64,000 nucleotides of DNA from Spirosoma sp. SC4-14 (GCF_037201965.1 NZ_CP147518.1:25001-89000); one strand, 5' to 3'. Shown: positions 1-9,197, numbered from the stretch's first letter. Notes: generated by a model not told the origin, from the sequence alone. Translations and numbers: made by a program.

Positions 1-800
<800 letters not shown>

Positions 801-897
801 AGTTTAGAGGAGTTATTGTGTGGATAGCGTTATCGAAGTTTCTCTCTGTGGGCTTAAAGACGAAAAGAAGTTGAGCGTATAAGCTCAAAAGAGTCAA

Positions 898-1012
898 CAG
901 GTTGGTGCTGTTAAGGCGGGTGAACACCTCTCCCATTTCGAACAGAGCCGTTAAGCCCCGTACTGCCGATGGTACTGCTGTCACAAGTGGGAGAGTAGGT
1001 AGGTGCCACCTG
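898..1012 (+). rRNA. 5S ribosomal RNA
   Basis: About 115 nt lying roughly 100 nt behind the 23S 3' end. It has the standard 5S features: the CAGG 5' strand pairs with the CCTG 3' end, and the conserved block CCATTTCGAACAGAGCCGTTAAG is present near 933-957. Order and spacing fit an rRNA operon. Ends were set by pairing the terminal helix and may be off by one or two bases. Confidence 0.95.
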
Positions 1013-1022
1013 ATGAATTGTT

Positions 1023-1057
1023 GAGAAAGCCCTCCCAAAGAGGGCTTTCTCTGTTTT
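1023..1057 (+). terminator. Intrinsic terminator of the rRNA operon
   Basis: A perfect 12-bp stem (GAGAAAGCCCTC / GAGGGCTTTCTC) with a 5-nt loop is followed by TGTTTT. It sits 10 nt after the 5S gene, as expected for the end of an rRNA operon. Confidence 0.92.
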
Positions 1058-1111
1058 AAGCCAAACCACCAGGAAGTACTTAAAGAAAAGGAGACTTGTA
1101 CATATAAATAG

Positions 1112-2494
1112 TTACAGAAGTTTCTGACTAAGTTCCTGCACATTTAAACCACCAAATTCGCCGGAGCCCATAAAGAGAAAAATATCGGCATTGTTGCGCT
1201 CTAGAATTAAAAAATCTGCTAGTTCATCTGCTTGCGTAAATACGTGCAAGTCAGCTCTTCCAAAAGCGTTTATGACATCATTGACAGAAATTGGATCAGT
1301 TGAATCCAGATAAGGCCTTGTATGGGCATTAAAATAAACTACAGCTATATCTGCAGCATTTAACGCATCCTGGTATTCGCTAAGAAAGGTTTTAGTCAAG
1401 CTACTGAAGCTGTGTAATTCAGCGATAGCTGCTAGTTTCTGATTAGGGAATTGTTTCTTTACTGAGTCTGTAGTTGCTTCGACTTTAGCTGGTGAATGGG
1501 CAAAATCACGAAGTAAAACTCGATTTGTTGTTGGAGAATTCGCTTTACTCGCAATTTTTTCTAGTCGTTTTGCTACAGGTTTGAAGGATTGAATGGCTTC
1601 ATAAAACTGATCTTCAGTGATACCAATTCGATCACAAACAACCATGGCTCCCCTAATATTTTTCATATTATACTCGCCAAACAGCAAAACAGGCACCTGC
1701 CCGCCTTGCTTCGTCAATAAATATGTTTGTCCATTAATTAGTTTGCTTGGGTGAGCTAGATAGGGTATTTTAGTAATATCCGTCCGTTCTTTCTGGCCAA
1801 TAATGTCGAGCATATTATCCGATTCATCAAAAATCAGAATACCTGCTTTAGGCATTGCTTCGGCCAGTTGCTCAAATTGCTTAACGTATGATTCCCACGT
1901 TGGATAGATATTGACATGATCCCATGCAATGCCACTAATTAGGGCAATATGAGGTTGATAGTGTAAAAACTTAGGACGCGAATCGATAGGTGATGATGCA
2001 TACTCGTCGCCTTCAATAATGATGACTGGTGCCGTTGGAGTTAGTTTTGCCATCGTTTCAAAACCTTCGATCTGTTCACCGACCAGATAATCAAAGTCGC
2101 GACCATGAAACTGAAGAGCATGTAGAATAATAGCTGTAATGGTGGTTTTTCCATGACTGCCCGCTATTACAACTCGTTGTTTTTGCTGACTTCGCTGGTA
2201 GAGAAATTCTGGATACGAAAATATTGGTAAACCCAATTCCTGAGCTTTAACGAGTTCGGGATTGTCCTTGCGAGCATGCATCCCCACAATAACTGAACTT
2301 AATCCAGCATGAATTTTTTCGGGAAACCAGCCCATTTCAGACGGTAGCAGCCCATGTTTTTGTAATCGTGACCGCGAAGGATCATAAATTTCATCGTCGG
2401 AGCCAGTGATAATATAGCCTTGTTGATGAAGAGCTAAAGCGAGGTTGTGCATAGCACTACCACCAATCGAGATGAAGTGGATGGTTTGAGGCAT
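1112..2494 (-). CDS. mpl: UDP-N-acetylmuramate:L-Ala-gamma-D-Glu-meso-DAP ligase (Mpl)
   Basis: A Mur-ligase family protein that reattaches the recycled tripeptide L-Ala-gamma-D-Glu-meso-DAP to UDP-MurNAc in the cytoplasm (peptidoglycan recycling). The N-terminal Rossmann segment reads IHFISIGGSAMHNLALAL, the ATP loop GSHGKTT is near residue 111, followed by the Mpl-type EGDEYASSPIDSRPKF. Length of about 460 aa is normal for Mpl. The frame is open ten codons further upstream, but I place the start at the ATG at 2494: the upstream ATG lies inside a good Bacteroidota promoter (2522-2552), and MPQTIHF is the usual family start. Single gene, divergent from the decarboxylase gene. Confidence 0.9.
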   Translation of the reverse strand: MPQTIHFISIGGSAMHNLALALHQQGYIITGSDDEIYDPSRSRLQKHGLLPSEMGWFPEKIHAGLSSVIVGMHARKDNPELVKAQELGLPIFSYPEFLYQRSQQKQRVVIAGSHGKTTITAIILHALQFHGRDFDYLVGEQIEGFETMAKLTPTAPVIIIEGDEYASSPIDSRPKFLHYQPHIALISGIAWDHVNIYPTWESYVKQFEQLAEAMPKAGILIFDESDNMLDIIGQKERTDITKIPYLAHPSKLINGQTYLLTKQGGQVPVLLFGEYNMKNIRGAMVVCDRIGITEDQFYEAIQSFKPVAKRLEKIASKANSPTTNRVLLRDFAHSPAKVEATTDSVKKQFPNQKLAAIAELHSFSSLTKTFLSEYQDALNAADIAVVYFNAHTRPYLDSTDPISVNDVINAFGRADLHVFTQADELADFLILERNNADIFLFMGSGEFGGLNVQELSQKLL

Positions 2495-2521
2495 TCGGTA
2501 AAAATTAATAGTGTCGAGGGG

Positions 2522-2552
2522 CAAAAGTAGGGTTCTTTTCTTTTTGGAGAAA
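2522..2552 (-). promoter_or_regulatory. Bacteroidota-type promoter for mpl
   Basis: Read on the minus strand, TTTC (2549-2552), a 19-nt spacer and TACTTTTG (2522-2529) match TTTG-N19-TAnnTTTG with one mismatch in the -33 box. Transcription would begin near 2517, giving a leader of about 23 nt before the ATG at 2494. Prediction from consensus only. Confidence 0.55.
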
Positions 2553-2776
2553 GATCGAAAGAAGACGGATGTCGTTACTATTAAATTTTGTCCGTATACG
2601 AATCAAACGGCTGGCTTTTTCGTTGACTAATCTGCGAATGGTCTGTACTTGGAAAGCTAACTTTTCGGACGCAAATTCGCGCCTGTTTTTTCCGAACCAC
2701 AACCGCACTAACCGGTACTGCAACAGCGCGTATCACACTAAGCGGAAAAGCCCCATTTTATGCGTCGAACATAGGG

Positions 2777-4258
2777 ATGAAGACTTATTATGACCTGATT
2801 GACCAGACGTTCGAATTTCCGACACGGGAATTTAACGTCGAAAACAACGCACTGTTGTTTAATAATGTCCCACTAATGGATATTATAAAGCAGTATGGTA
2901 CGCCCCTTAAATTAACTTATTTGCCGAAAATAACGGAGCATATTGAACATGCTAAGATTTTGTTCAAGAATGCCATGAAGCGCTATAATTATAAGGGAAA
3001 TTATACGTACTGTTATTGTACTAAGTCATCCCATTTTCGATTTGTGCTCGAAGAAGCACTAAAGAATAACATTCATCTCGAAACCTCATCAGCCTATGAT
3101 ATTCCTATTCTTAGGGAATTGTATAAGGTGGGAAAGGTGTCGAAAAGTACCTATATAATCTGTAATGGCTATAAACGGCCATTATATACGCAGTACATTA
3201 GCGAGCTGATCAATGAGGGCTTTTCTAATTGTATTCCTGTGCTCGATAACCTGAAAGAGATTGAAGCCTACGAAAACTCGATAACGGCAGAAACAGTTAA
3301 TTTCGGAATTCGGATTGCAACAGACGAAGAGCCAAACTTTGCGTTCTATACATCAAGATTGGGTATTCGCTATAGCGATGTAAATGAACTATACCGGAGC
3401 AAAATTCAGCCAAACGAGCGTTTTAAGCTTAAAATGCTGCATTTCTTTATCAATACAGGTATTAAAGACAGTGCTTATTATTGGAGCGAACTAAGTCGGT
3501 TCATGTATAAGTATTGTGAATTACGGAAAATTTGCCCAGATCTGGACTCGATTGATATTGGTGGCGGAATGCCTATTCAGACATCATTCCAGTTTACGTA
3601 TGACTATCAGGCCATGATCGATCAGATTGTGGAAAGTATTCAGTGGATTTGCAATAAAAATAACGTACCGGTACCGCATATCTTTACGGAATTTGGTTCT
3701 TATACGGTTGGCGAAAGCGGAGCGGTGATTTACAAAGTAATTGATCAGAAACTGCAAAACGACAAAGAATTGTGGTATATGATTGATGGCTCGTTTATTA
3801 CGCAACTACCCGACTCGTGGGGATTAGGCCAAAAGTACATTATGCTGTCGGTTAATAACTGGGATAACCCATACCAAAAAGTTAACCTGGGTGGTTTGAC
3901 CTGCGATTCGCACGATTTCTATAATACCGAAGCTCACAGTGCTGATTTGTATTTGCCCATTTTCGATCAGGATGCTGAAGACCAGTATATTGGCTTATTC
4001 CATACAGGTGCTTATCAGGAATCGCTTGGTGGTTATGGTGGTATTCAGCATTGCCTGATTCCGGCACCTCAGCATGTGATTATTGATAAGGATGAGGAAG
4101 GAAATTTGCGATCGAGGCTGTTTGCTCCCGAACAAAATAGTGAAGTAATGCTTAAAATTCTGGGCTTCGGAAATGCAGAACCGGGTATGACCGAATTAGA
4201 GGCTACTGAGGCCGCTGAAGAGCGTGAAGAAGAAGAACTGGTTAAAGAAGATGAATAA
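2777..4258 (+). CDS. PLP-dependent arginine/diaminopimelate-type decarboxylase (fold III)
   Basis: A 493-aa member of the Orn/DAP/Arg decarboxylase 2 family, of the short form usually annotated as biosynthetic arginine decarboxylase in Cytophagales. It would convert arginine to agmatine for polyamine synthesis in the cytoplasm; the substrate is inferred. Seen in the sequence: the likely PLP lysine K83 in YCYCTKSSHF, the glycine loop DIGGGMP near residue 263 and the active-site motif TCDSHD near residue 376 (TCDSxD in ornithine decarboxylase). The last 30 residues are very Glu-rich and poorly conserved in character. It stands alone, divergent from mpl, so neighbours do not help choose the substrate. 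Confidence 0.8.
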   Translation: MKTYYDLIDQTFEFPTREFNVENNALLFNNVPLMDIIKQYGTPLKLTYLPKITEHIEHAKILFKNAMKRYNYKGNYTYCYCTKSSHFRFVLEEALKNNIHLETSSAYDIPILRELYKVGKVSKSTYIICNGYKRPLYTQYISELINEGFSNCIPVLDNLKEIEAYENSITAETVNFGIRIATDEEPNFAFYTSRLGIRYSDVNELYRSKIQPNERFKLKMLHFFINTGIKDSAYYWSELSRFMYKYCELRKICPDLDSIDIGGGMPIQTSFQFTYDYQAMIDQIVESIQWICNKNNVPVPHIFTEFGSYTVGESGAVIYKVIDQKLQNDKELWYMIDGSFITQLPDSWGLGQKYIMLSVNNWDNPYQKVNLGGLTCDSHDFYNTEAHSADLYLPIFDQDAEDQYIGLFHTGAYQESLGGYGGIQHCLIPAPQHVIIDKDEEGNLRSRLFAPEQNSEVMLKILGFGNAEPGMTELEATEAAEEREEEELVKEDE

Positions 4259-4399
4259 CTAAGTAGAGATCGGCAATCGTTAAATAAAAATGCCTTCTCT
4301 AGCAACTGCTAAACTAAGAAGATGTAAACATTGTATGGTTTTTGGCACTATATTCGTTTAACAATCTGAAGTTTGGAAGCAAAAACAGATCGATATTTC

Positions 4400-4525
4400 A
4401 TGAAAAAACTACTGGTTTTAGGGGCAGTATTAGCAACACTGTCGCTTGGGTCATGTGCTCGACGAGCAAACTGTCCTGCATATGGGAGCGTGCAAAAGCC
4501 TGTGCCAACGCAGGCACGTGTTTAA
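4400..4525 (+). CDS. Very small predicted lipoprotein (41 aa)
   Basis: An ATG at 4400 opens a 41-codon frame starting MKKLLVLGAVLATLSLGSC. This is a textbook lipoprotein signal: two Lys, a hydrophobic core and the lipobox LGSC, with Cys19 as the lipidated residue. The mature peptide would have only 23 residues (CARRANCPAYGSVQKPVPTQ plus three). The frame ends just before a strong terminator, which supports a real transcription unit. Function unknown; mature fragments like this are often overlooked by gene finders. It could instead be the remnant of a longer gene. Confidence 0.6.
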   Translation: MKKLLVLGAVLATLSLGSCARRANCPAYGSVQKPVPTQARV

Positions 4526-4545
4526 GGGAAAAGAAATGGATTCTT

Positions 4546-4583
4546 AAAAGCCCTCTAAACCTGCGCAGGTTTAGAGGGCTTTT
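4546..4583. terminator. Bidirectional terminator hairpin
   Basis: A perfect 18-bp stem (AAAAGCCCTCTAAACCTG and its complement) around a CG loop. It lies between the convergent small lipoprotein gene and the GmhB-like gene; both arms end in A/T runs, so it could serve both strands. Its last two bases overlap the stop codon of the minus-strand gene. Confidence 0.85.
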
Positions 4584-5100
4584 AAGCGTTTACCAAAACA
4601 AAGCGGGAGGCTTCCAGTAAATTAGGTGCGCAACCGTCGCATTCATCATCGAATTTTAGTTCAGACGAAATTCGAACAGTACGTACTCCCACTCGTTTAC
4701 CAGCCTGCATATCGCGAAGAGCATCGCCAATCATCCACGATTTATCAGGAACGATGTTGTACTTGGCAATAGCTTTTTCGAGCAGAAGAGAACCTGGTTT
4801 GCGAGTTAGTGACTGCGTATCGTAGTTTGGATGATGGGGACAATAGTAAATATCGTCAATCAAATGATCACATTGGTCTTGCAGGTAATTATAGCAGTCC
4901 ATTACATCTTTACGAGTGTAGAGCCCCTTCGCAATACCTGCCTGATTGGTAATAACTATGAGTAAATACCCAGCATTTTTTAATAAACGCAAAGCCTGGG
5001 GTACTCCGTCGGGTATAATAAAATCTTCAATCCGATAGACATAATCCGGCCTATCCTCGTTCAAAACGCCGTCTCTATCTAAAAACACGCACTTATTCAT
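4582..5100 (-). CDS. HAD-family D,D-heptose 1,7-bisphosphate phosphatase-like (GmhB-like)
   Basis: A HAD phosphatase of about 172 aa. The nucleophile motif FLDRDGVLNED lies at the N-terminus, followed by ITNQAGIAKG, the Lys motif in RKPGSLLLEKA and the acidic motif GDALRDMQAG. GmhB removes the 1-phosphate from heptose bisphosphate in LPS-core heptose synthesis, so that is the likely role. One oddity: GmhB enzymes normally bind zinc through CxH plus a later CxC. Here CPHH is present but the later Cys pair is replaced by DTQSLTRKPG, so the zinc site appears incomplete. Start set at the ATG giving MNKCVFLDRDG; nine further codons upstream are open. Confidence 0.75.
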   Translation of the reverse strand: MNKCVFLDRDGVLNEDRPDYVYRIEDFIIPDGVPQALRLLKNAGYLLIVITNQAGIAKGLYTRKDVMDCYNYLQDQCDHLIDDIYYCPHHPNYDTQSLTRKPGSLLLEKAIAKYNIVPDKSWMIGDALRDMQAGKRVGVRTVRISSELKFDDECDGCAPNLLEASRFVLVNA

Positions 5101-5215
5101 TAACAAAAAAGAATGTGGTTTAGGCAATAATACAAAATAATGTAAAAATAATAGTATTGAAATTCTTTATGTTTATACTATTTTATTATAAGTAATAAGT
5201 AGTAGCCCTTTGTGG

Positions 5216-5261
5216 AAAAGAGAAGCATCTACGACTGTGGACTCTTCCACGTCGTAGATGC
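5216..5261 (-). terminator. Terminator downstream of valS
   Basis: An 11-bp outer stem (GCATCTACGAC / GTCGTAGATGC) and a 5-bp inner stem (GTGGA / TCCAC) separated by one bulged base, at 5225-5261. On the minus strand it is followed by the T-rich run TTCTCTTTT, and it lies 30 nt past the valS stop codon. Confidence 0.8.
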
Positions 5262-5291
5262 CAGTTTAACTTATAAATCTAGAGGGTTGTT

Positions 5292-7949
5292 TTATACACG
5301 CAGATCCAGCAAGCGTTGCTCTAACGCCTGAACCTTGGCTTCGGCATCGGCAAGTTTCTGGCGTTCACGATCTACAACTTCCGGCTTGGCATTCGCTACA
5401 AATTTCTCATTCGCTAGTTTTTTCAGGATTGATTCACGGAACCCAAGGTTATACTCCAGCTCTTTCTGGGTGTTAACTATCTCCTGTTCGGTATCGATTT
5501 CGCCAGCCATGTCAACGAAAAACTCATCACCTTTAATCAGGAACGAAATGCCATTGGCTTTCTCGGATACATAGCTGATTTCAGACACATTAGCCATCTT
5601 CTGAACTAGAGGTTCCAATGACTGGAAGCGCTCAGGAGCAGTAGTTTTTATTGCCAGTGGCAATCCGGTTTTAGGTGAAATCTGTTTGGCATTCCGAATG
5701 TTTCGAACATTGGTGACGACATCGAATAAGATATCGAAATCGGCCAGTATTTGCGAATCGGCAGCGGTTGCTTTAGGGAAAGCTGCAATGCAAATACTGT
5801 CGCCTGGCTGGCGCTCCCGAATTTCCTGCCATATTTCTTCCGTAATAAACGGCATAAATGGATGCGCAAGAGACATCAGTCGTTCGAAGAAATTGATGGT
5901 AGCCTCATACGTAGCACGGTCAATGGGTTGTTCGAAGCCAGGTTTTATCAACTCCAGATATTGCGAACAGAAATCGTCCCAGATAAGCTTGTAAATGCTT
6001 TGTAGAGCATCCGAAATCCGGAATTTACTGAAATGATCTTCCAGGTCAATTAGTGTTGTGCTAAGCTTCGACTCGAACCAGCGAATTGGTAGAGATGCAA
6101 CGGACTGCGTCTCAAAAGGGTCAGCCGTTGAAACCGTCCAGCCTTTAACCAGCCGGAATGCATTCCAGATTTTATTGCTGAAGTTACGGCCCTGTTCGCA
6201 CAGCTTTTCGTCGAACAGTAGGTCATTACCGGCTGCTGAACTAAAGAGCATACCCGTCCGTACACCATCGGCTCCGTATTTTTCAATGAGATCGAGTGGA
6301 TCGGGCGAGTTGCCTAATTGCTTCGACATTTTACGGCCCTGCTTGTCGCGAACCATACCCGTAAAATAAACATCTTTAAAAGGCCGCTCTCCCCGATATT
6401 CGTAGCCAGCAATAATCATTCGAGCCACCCAGAAGAAAATAATATCGAAACCCGTAACGAGCGTATTGGTCGGATAATAATATTGGATGTCGGCATTATT
6501 CGGGTCTTTTAGGCCATTAAAGACCGACATTGGCCAGAGCCACGACGAAAACCAGGTGTCGAGTACATCTTCGTCCTGCGTCAGATCGGCTTCTGTAAGG
6601 GCAAACAACTGATAATCGCGCTGAGCTTTCCGTAGGGCGGCACGCTTATCTTTAGCAACGATAATGGTACCATCCTTCATATAAAAAGCCGGAATACGCT
6701 GGCCCCACCAGAGCTGACGGCTAATACACCAGTCGTGCGGATTCTCCATCCAGGAACGATACATGTTCTTGAATTTTGGCGGATGGAGTTGAATGGTATC
6801 GTTCATAACGTTCTCGAACGCGGGTTTCGAGATTTCGTCCATTTTCAGGAACCACTGCAACGACAGCTTCGGCTCAATTACGGCATTGGTGCGCTCCGAG
6901 AAACCAACATTCGATTTGTAGTCTTCGGCTTTTTCCAGATTGCCCGATTCTTCGAGCATTTTGATAATGGCTTTCCGGGCCGCAAAGCGATCCTGACCAA
7001 CCAGAATCTGCGCTTTTTCGTTTAGTGTGCCATTATCGTTCAGAATATCCAGAACCGGCAGATTATGCTTCATGCCGAGCGTATAGTCGTTCGGGTCATG
7101 GGCAGGCGTAACTTTAAGGCAGCCCGTTCCGAAATCCATTGTCACATACTCATCAGTGATAATGGGAATTTCACGGTTAATAAGCGGAATAATGGCTTTT
7201 TTGCCGTGCAAATGCTTATACCGCTCGTCGTTAGGGTTAACGGCAATGGCAGCATCAGCCATGATCGTTTCGGGCCGTACGGTAGCAATAGTGATATAGC
7301 TGGAGGCCTGGGGCTCAGGGCTTAGGGGGCCACCCTCGGCAATTTGATACCGAATGTAAACCAGCTTTTGCTGAACCTCTTTGGTTATAACTTCTTCGTC
7401 CGAAACGGCTGTCAGGCCCTGAGGGTCCCAGTTAACCATGCGGACGCCCCGGTAAATCTTACCTTTTTCGTACAGATCGACGAATACATCGATAACCGAG
7501 TCGTATAGATCAGGCTCCATTGTAAAGCGGGTACGATCCCAGTCGCAGGATGCACCGAGCTTACGAAGTTGCTGAAGAATGATGCCGCCGTATTTGTGAG
7601 TCCATTCCCAGGCATATTCTAAAAACTGATCACGAGTCAGATCGTGCTTGCTGATGCCACGCTCTTTGAGCATGCCAACGACTTTAGCTTCCGTAGCAAT
7701 ACTGGCATGGTCGGTACCGGGCACCCAACAGGCATTTTTTCCTTCCATACGCGCCTTCCGGATCAGTACATCCTGAATCGTATTGTTGAGCATATGCCCC
7801 ATGTGCAATACGCCTGTTACGTTGGGAGGAGGAATAACAATAGTGTAAGGCTCCCGTTCGTCGGGAGTCGATTTGAAAAACTGGTTATCAATCCAGTATT
7901 GATACCATTTTTCTTCAATGTCCTGCGGAGTGTATGTCTTTGAAATCAT
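5292..7949 (-). CDS. valS: Valine--tRNA ligase
   Basis: Class I aminoacyl-tRNA synthetase charging tRNA-Val in the cytoplasm. Seen: the HIGH-type motif HMGH at residues 49-52, the large editing (CP1) insertion, the KMSKQ signature near residue 539, the anticodon-binding region, and a C-terminal coiled-coil arm rich in Lys/Glu (residues about 820-885). At 885 aa it is a standard length for Bacteroidota ValS. Residues about 204-217 (AEGGPLSPEPQASS) sit in the editing domain just before YITIATVRPET, where other ValS proteins are shorter. They are encoded by a repeat-like segment at 7299-7340. A promoter box lies at 8032. Confidence 0.97.
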   Translation of the reverse strand: MISKTYTPQDIEEKWYQYWIDNQFFKSTPDEREPYTIVIPPPNVTGVLHMGHMLNNTIQDVLIRKARMEGKNACWVPGTDHASIATEAKVVGMLKERGISKHDLTRDQFLEYAWEWTHKYGGIILQQLRKLGASCDWDRTRFTMEPDLYDSVIDVFVDLYEKGKIYRGVRMVNWDPQGLTAVSDEEVITKEVQQKLVYIRYQIAEGGPLSPEPQASSYITIATVRPETIMADAAIAVNPNDERYKHLHGKKAIIPLINREIPIITDEYVTMDFGTGCLKVTPAHDPNDYTLGMKHNLPVLDILNDNGTLNEKAQILVGQDRFAARKAIIKMLEESGNLEKAEDYKSNVGFSERTNAVIEPKLSLQWFLKMDEISKPAFENVMNDTIQLHPPKFKNMYRSWMENPHDWCISRQLWWGQRIPAFYMKDGTIIVAKDKRAALRKAQRDYQLFALTEADLTQDEDVLDTWFSSWLWPMSVFNGLKDPNNADIQYYYPTNTLVTGFDIIFFWVARMIIAGYEYRGERPFKDVYFTGMVRDKQGRKMSKQLGNSPDPLDLIEKYGADGVRTGMLFSSAAGNDLLFDEKLCEQGRNFSNKIWNAFRLVKGWTVSTADPFETQSVASLPIRWFESKLSTTLIDLEDHFSKFRISDALQSIYKLIWDDFCSQYLELIKPGFEQPIDRATYEATINFFERLMSLAHPFMPFITEEIWQEIRERQPGDSICIAAFPKATAADSQILADFDILFDVVTNVRNIRNAKQISPKTGLPLAIKTTAPERFQSLEPLVQKMANVSEISYVSEKANGISFLIKGDEFFVDMAGEIDTEQEIVNTQKELEYNLGFRESILKKLANEKFVANAKPEVVDRERQKLADAEAKVQALEQRLLDLRV
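7299..7340. repeat. Repeat-like in-frame insert within valS
   Basis: 42 bp encoding AEGGPLSPEPQASS in ValS. The plus strand reads GGGGCTCAGGGCTTAGGGGG, the same CTCAGGG/CTTAGGG style of degenerate heptamer found in the larger insert in hisF (12115-12217). It is in frame and free of stops in the coding frame. Judged an insert because the ValS editing domain normally has only a few residues at this point; no alignment was run. Confidence 0.5.
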
Positions 7950-8031
7950 AAAGCAGTCAAAACGAATGACTTTTCTTCAACCATTAAACCGAATCTGGAT
8001 AGAAAAGGAGCCGTATTCACGGAAAGAAAGG

Positions 8032-8039
8032 CAAAATTA
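8032..8039 (-). promoter_or_regulatory. Bacteroidota -7 box upstream of valS
   Basis: On the minus strand TAATTTTG matches TAnnTTTG exactly. A T-rich -33 region lies about 19 nt further upstream but lacks a clear TTTG. Transcription from here would give a leader of about 75 nt before the valS ATG. Confidence 0.4.
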
Positions 8040-8111
8040 GCTAAATTGGATAGGGCGTAAAAACGAAAGACGTTCTTTCCTGGTTTTAGCACTACACTTC
8101 ATGGTTCGTCT

Positions 8112-9023
8112 ATGGAATTCGGAAAAGTACATAATCTCGACGTTATCAACCTGACACTACCGCCGGGCCCTTCGTTTAATGCCCGTGTGTGGGCAGGTAT
8201 TGAGCCGACCAGTCACCCTTCGGTATTCATCGGTGGACCAATCTGGGCCAACAAAGATTATGTTGGCAAAGTATATCCTTCGAATGCAAAGGAGCGTGAT
8301 TTTTTGCATTACTATACCCGGCAGTTTAATACCATTGAATTAAATCTGACCCATTATCAGATTCCGACGGTCGGTATGATTGAAAAATGGAAAACCGAAG
8401 CAACCGAAGGCTTTACCTATTGCCCAAAGTTTCCACAGGTAATTAGTCATGAACGGCAACTGGTCGCTACTGAAGCATTAACCGAAGAGTTTGTGAACGC
8501 GGTGTTGGGTCTGGAGGAGTTTCTGGGTATGGCATTTCTGCAAATGCCCCCTTCGTTTAGTCCCGAAAAATGGCCATTGCTGGAGTCATATTTAAAAAGC
8601 CTGCCCGACGAACTGGATGTGGCCGTAGAATTTCGGCATCCTGACTGGTTCAATAAATCATCAATCTGGCAACAAACTCTCGAAGGGCTTCATGCCCTGC
8701 ATCGGCATGTGGTGATTACCGATGTAGCCGGTCGGCGCGATGTATTGCATATGAGCTTAAGCAGCCCAGTTCTGACGCTTCGGTTTATTGCCAATGAAGG
8801 CCATCCAACTGATTATGTACGGACAGATGCCTGGATACAACGGCTGAAAACCTGGTTTGAAAAAGGACTACAAACGGCTTATTTGTTCATTCATGGCGGG
8901 GGAGACAACGATACGGCTCCCGAACTGATTCGGTACTGGATTCGGGAATTAAATAAACACTGTGGTCTGAATTTAAGAGAGCCCGTACTACAGCCCAAAG
9001 TTGTGCAGGGTAGTTTGTTTTGA
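8112..9023 (+). CDS. DUF72 family protein
   Basis: A 303-aa DUF72 (YecE-like) protein with a predicted TIM-barrel fold. Typical family segments are visible: the N-terminal IGGPIWANKDYVGKVYP, the FNTIELNLTHYQIP block where DUF72 proteins carry the E(L/V)NxTFY motif, the KFPQVISH strand, FLQMPPSF and VAVEFRHPDWF. The molecular function of DUF72 is unknown. It is monocistronic; the his leader promoter begins inside its last codons (9019). Confidence 0.85.
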   Translation: MEFGKVHNLDVINLTLPPGPSFNARVWAGIEPTSHPSVFIGGPIWANKDYVGKVYPSNAKERDFLHYYTRQFNTIELNLTHYQIPTVGMIEKWKTEATEGFTYCPKFPQVISHERQLVATEALTEEFVNAVLGLEEFLGMAFLQMPPSFSPEKWPLLESYLKSLPDELDVAVEFRHPDWFNKSSIWQQTLEGLHALHRHVVITDVAGRRDVLHMSLSSPVLTLRFIANEGHPTDYVRTDAWIQRLKTWFEKGLQTAYLFIHGGGDNDTAPELIRYWIRELNKHCGLNLREPVLQPKVVQGSLF

Positions 9024-9049
9024 TTTGCACGACGAACCGTTTACCTTTG
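9019..9049 (+). promoter_or_regulatory. Promoter of the histidine leader
   Basis: TTTG (9019-9022), a spacer of exactly 19 nt and TACCTTTG (9042-9049): a full match to the Bacteroidota consensus TTTG-N19-TAnnTTTG. The expected start site is at about 9053-9056, on or next to the ATG of the leader peptide. The -33 box overlaps the stop codon of the DUF72 gene. Confidence 0.7.
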
Positions 9050-9053
9050 TTTC

Positions 9054-9101
9054 ATGATTTCAGCAACTACAAACCATCGGCATCACCATTCTGGGCGGTA
9101 A
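9054..9101 (+). CDS. hisL: Histidine operon leader peptide (15 aa)
   Basis: ATG at 9054 encodes MISATTNHRHHHSGR followed by TAA. Four of 15 residues are His, three of them consecutive, directly upstream of hisH and of a terminator that can be blocked by an alternative pairing. This is the classic design of ribosome-mediated attenuation: when charged tRNA-His is scarce, the ribosome stalls on the His codons (9075-9089) and favours the antiterminator. The start codon lies at or within a few bases of the predicted transcription start, so this leader may be translated without a 5' UTR. Assignment is from the sequence alone, but the pieces fit closely. Confidence 0.8.
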   Translation: MISATTNHRHHHSGR

Positions 9102-9104
9102 CGC

Positions 9105-9192
9105 AGCAGAACAAGACGCTCGTGTTTGTGAGTTTTGGAACGAAAATCCTAATTACACAATATACCCGGCCCGGTTCTGCTACAGAGTCGGG
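9105..9192 (+). promoter_or_regulatory. Histidine attenuator (antiterminator pairing)
   Basis: Three mutually exclusive pairings can be drawn. The end of the leader frame (TTCTG, 9089-9093) pairs with CAGAA at 9107-9111. AGCAGAAC (9105-9112), just after the leader stop, pairs perfectly with GTTCTGCT (9174-9181), forming an antiterminator. GTTCTG is also part of the left arm of the terminator at 9170-9192. Stalling at the His codons would free segment 9105-9112 to sequester the terminator arm. Energies were not calculated. Confidence 0.7.
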
Positions 9193-9197
9193 TTTTT
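9170..9197 (+). terminator. Attenuator terminator upstream of hisH
   Basis: CCCGGTTCTG (9170-9179) pairs over all ten positions, two of them G-T wobbles, with CAGAGTCGGG (9183-9192), leaving a 3-nt loop. It is followed by TTTTTCGTTTTT. It lies between the leader peptide and hisH, 50 nt before the hisH start. Confidence 0.8.
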
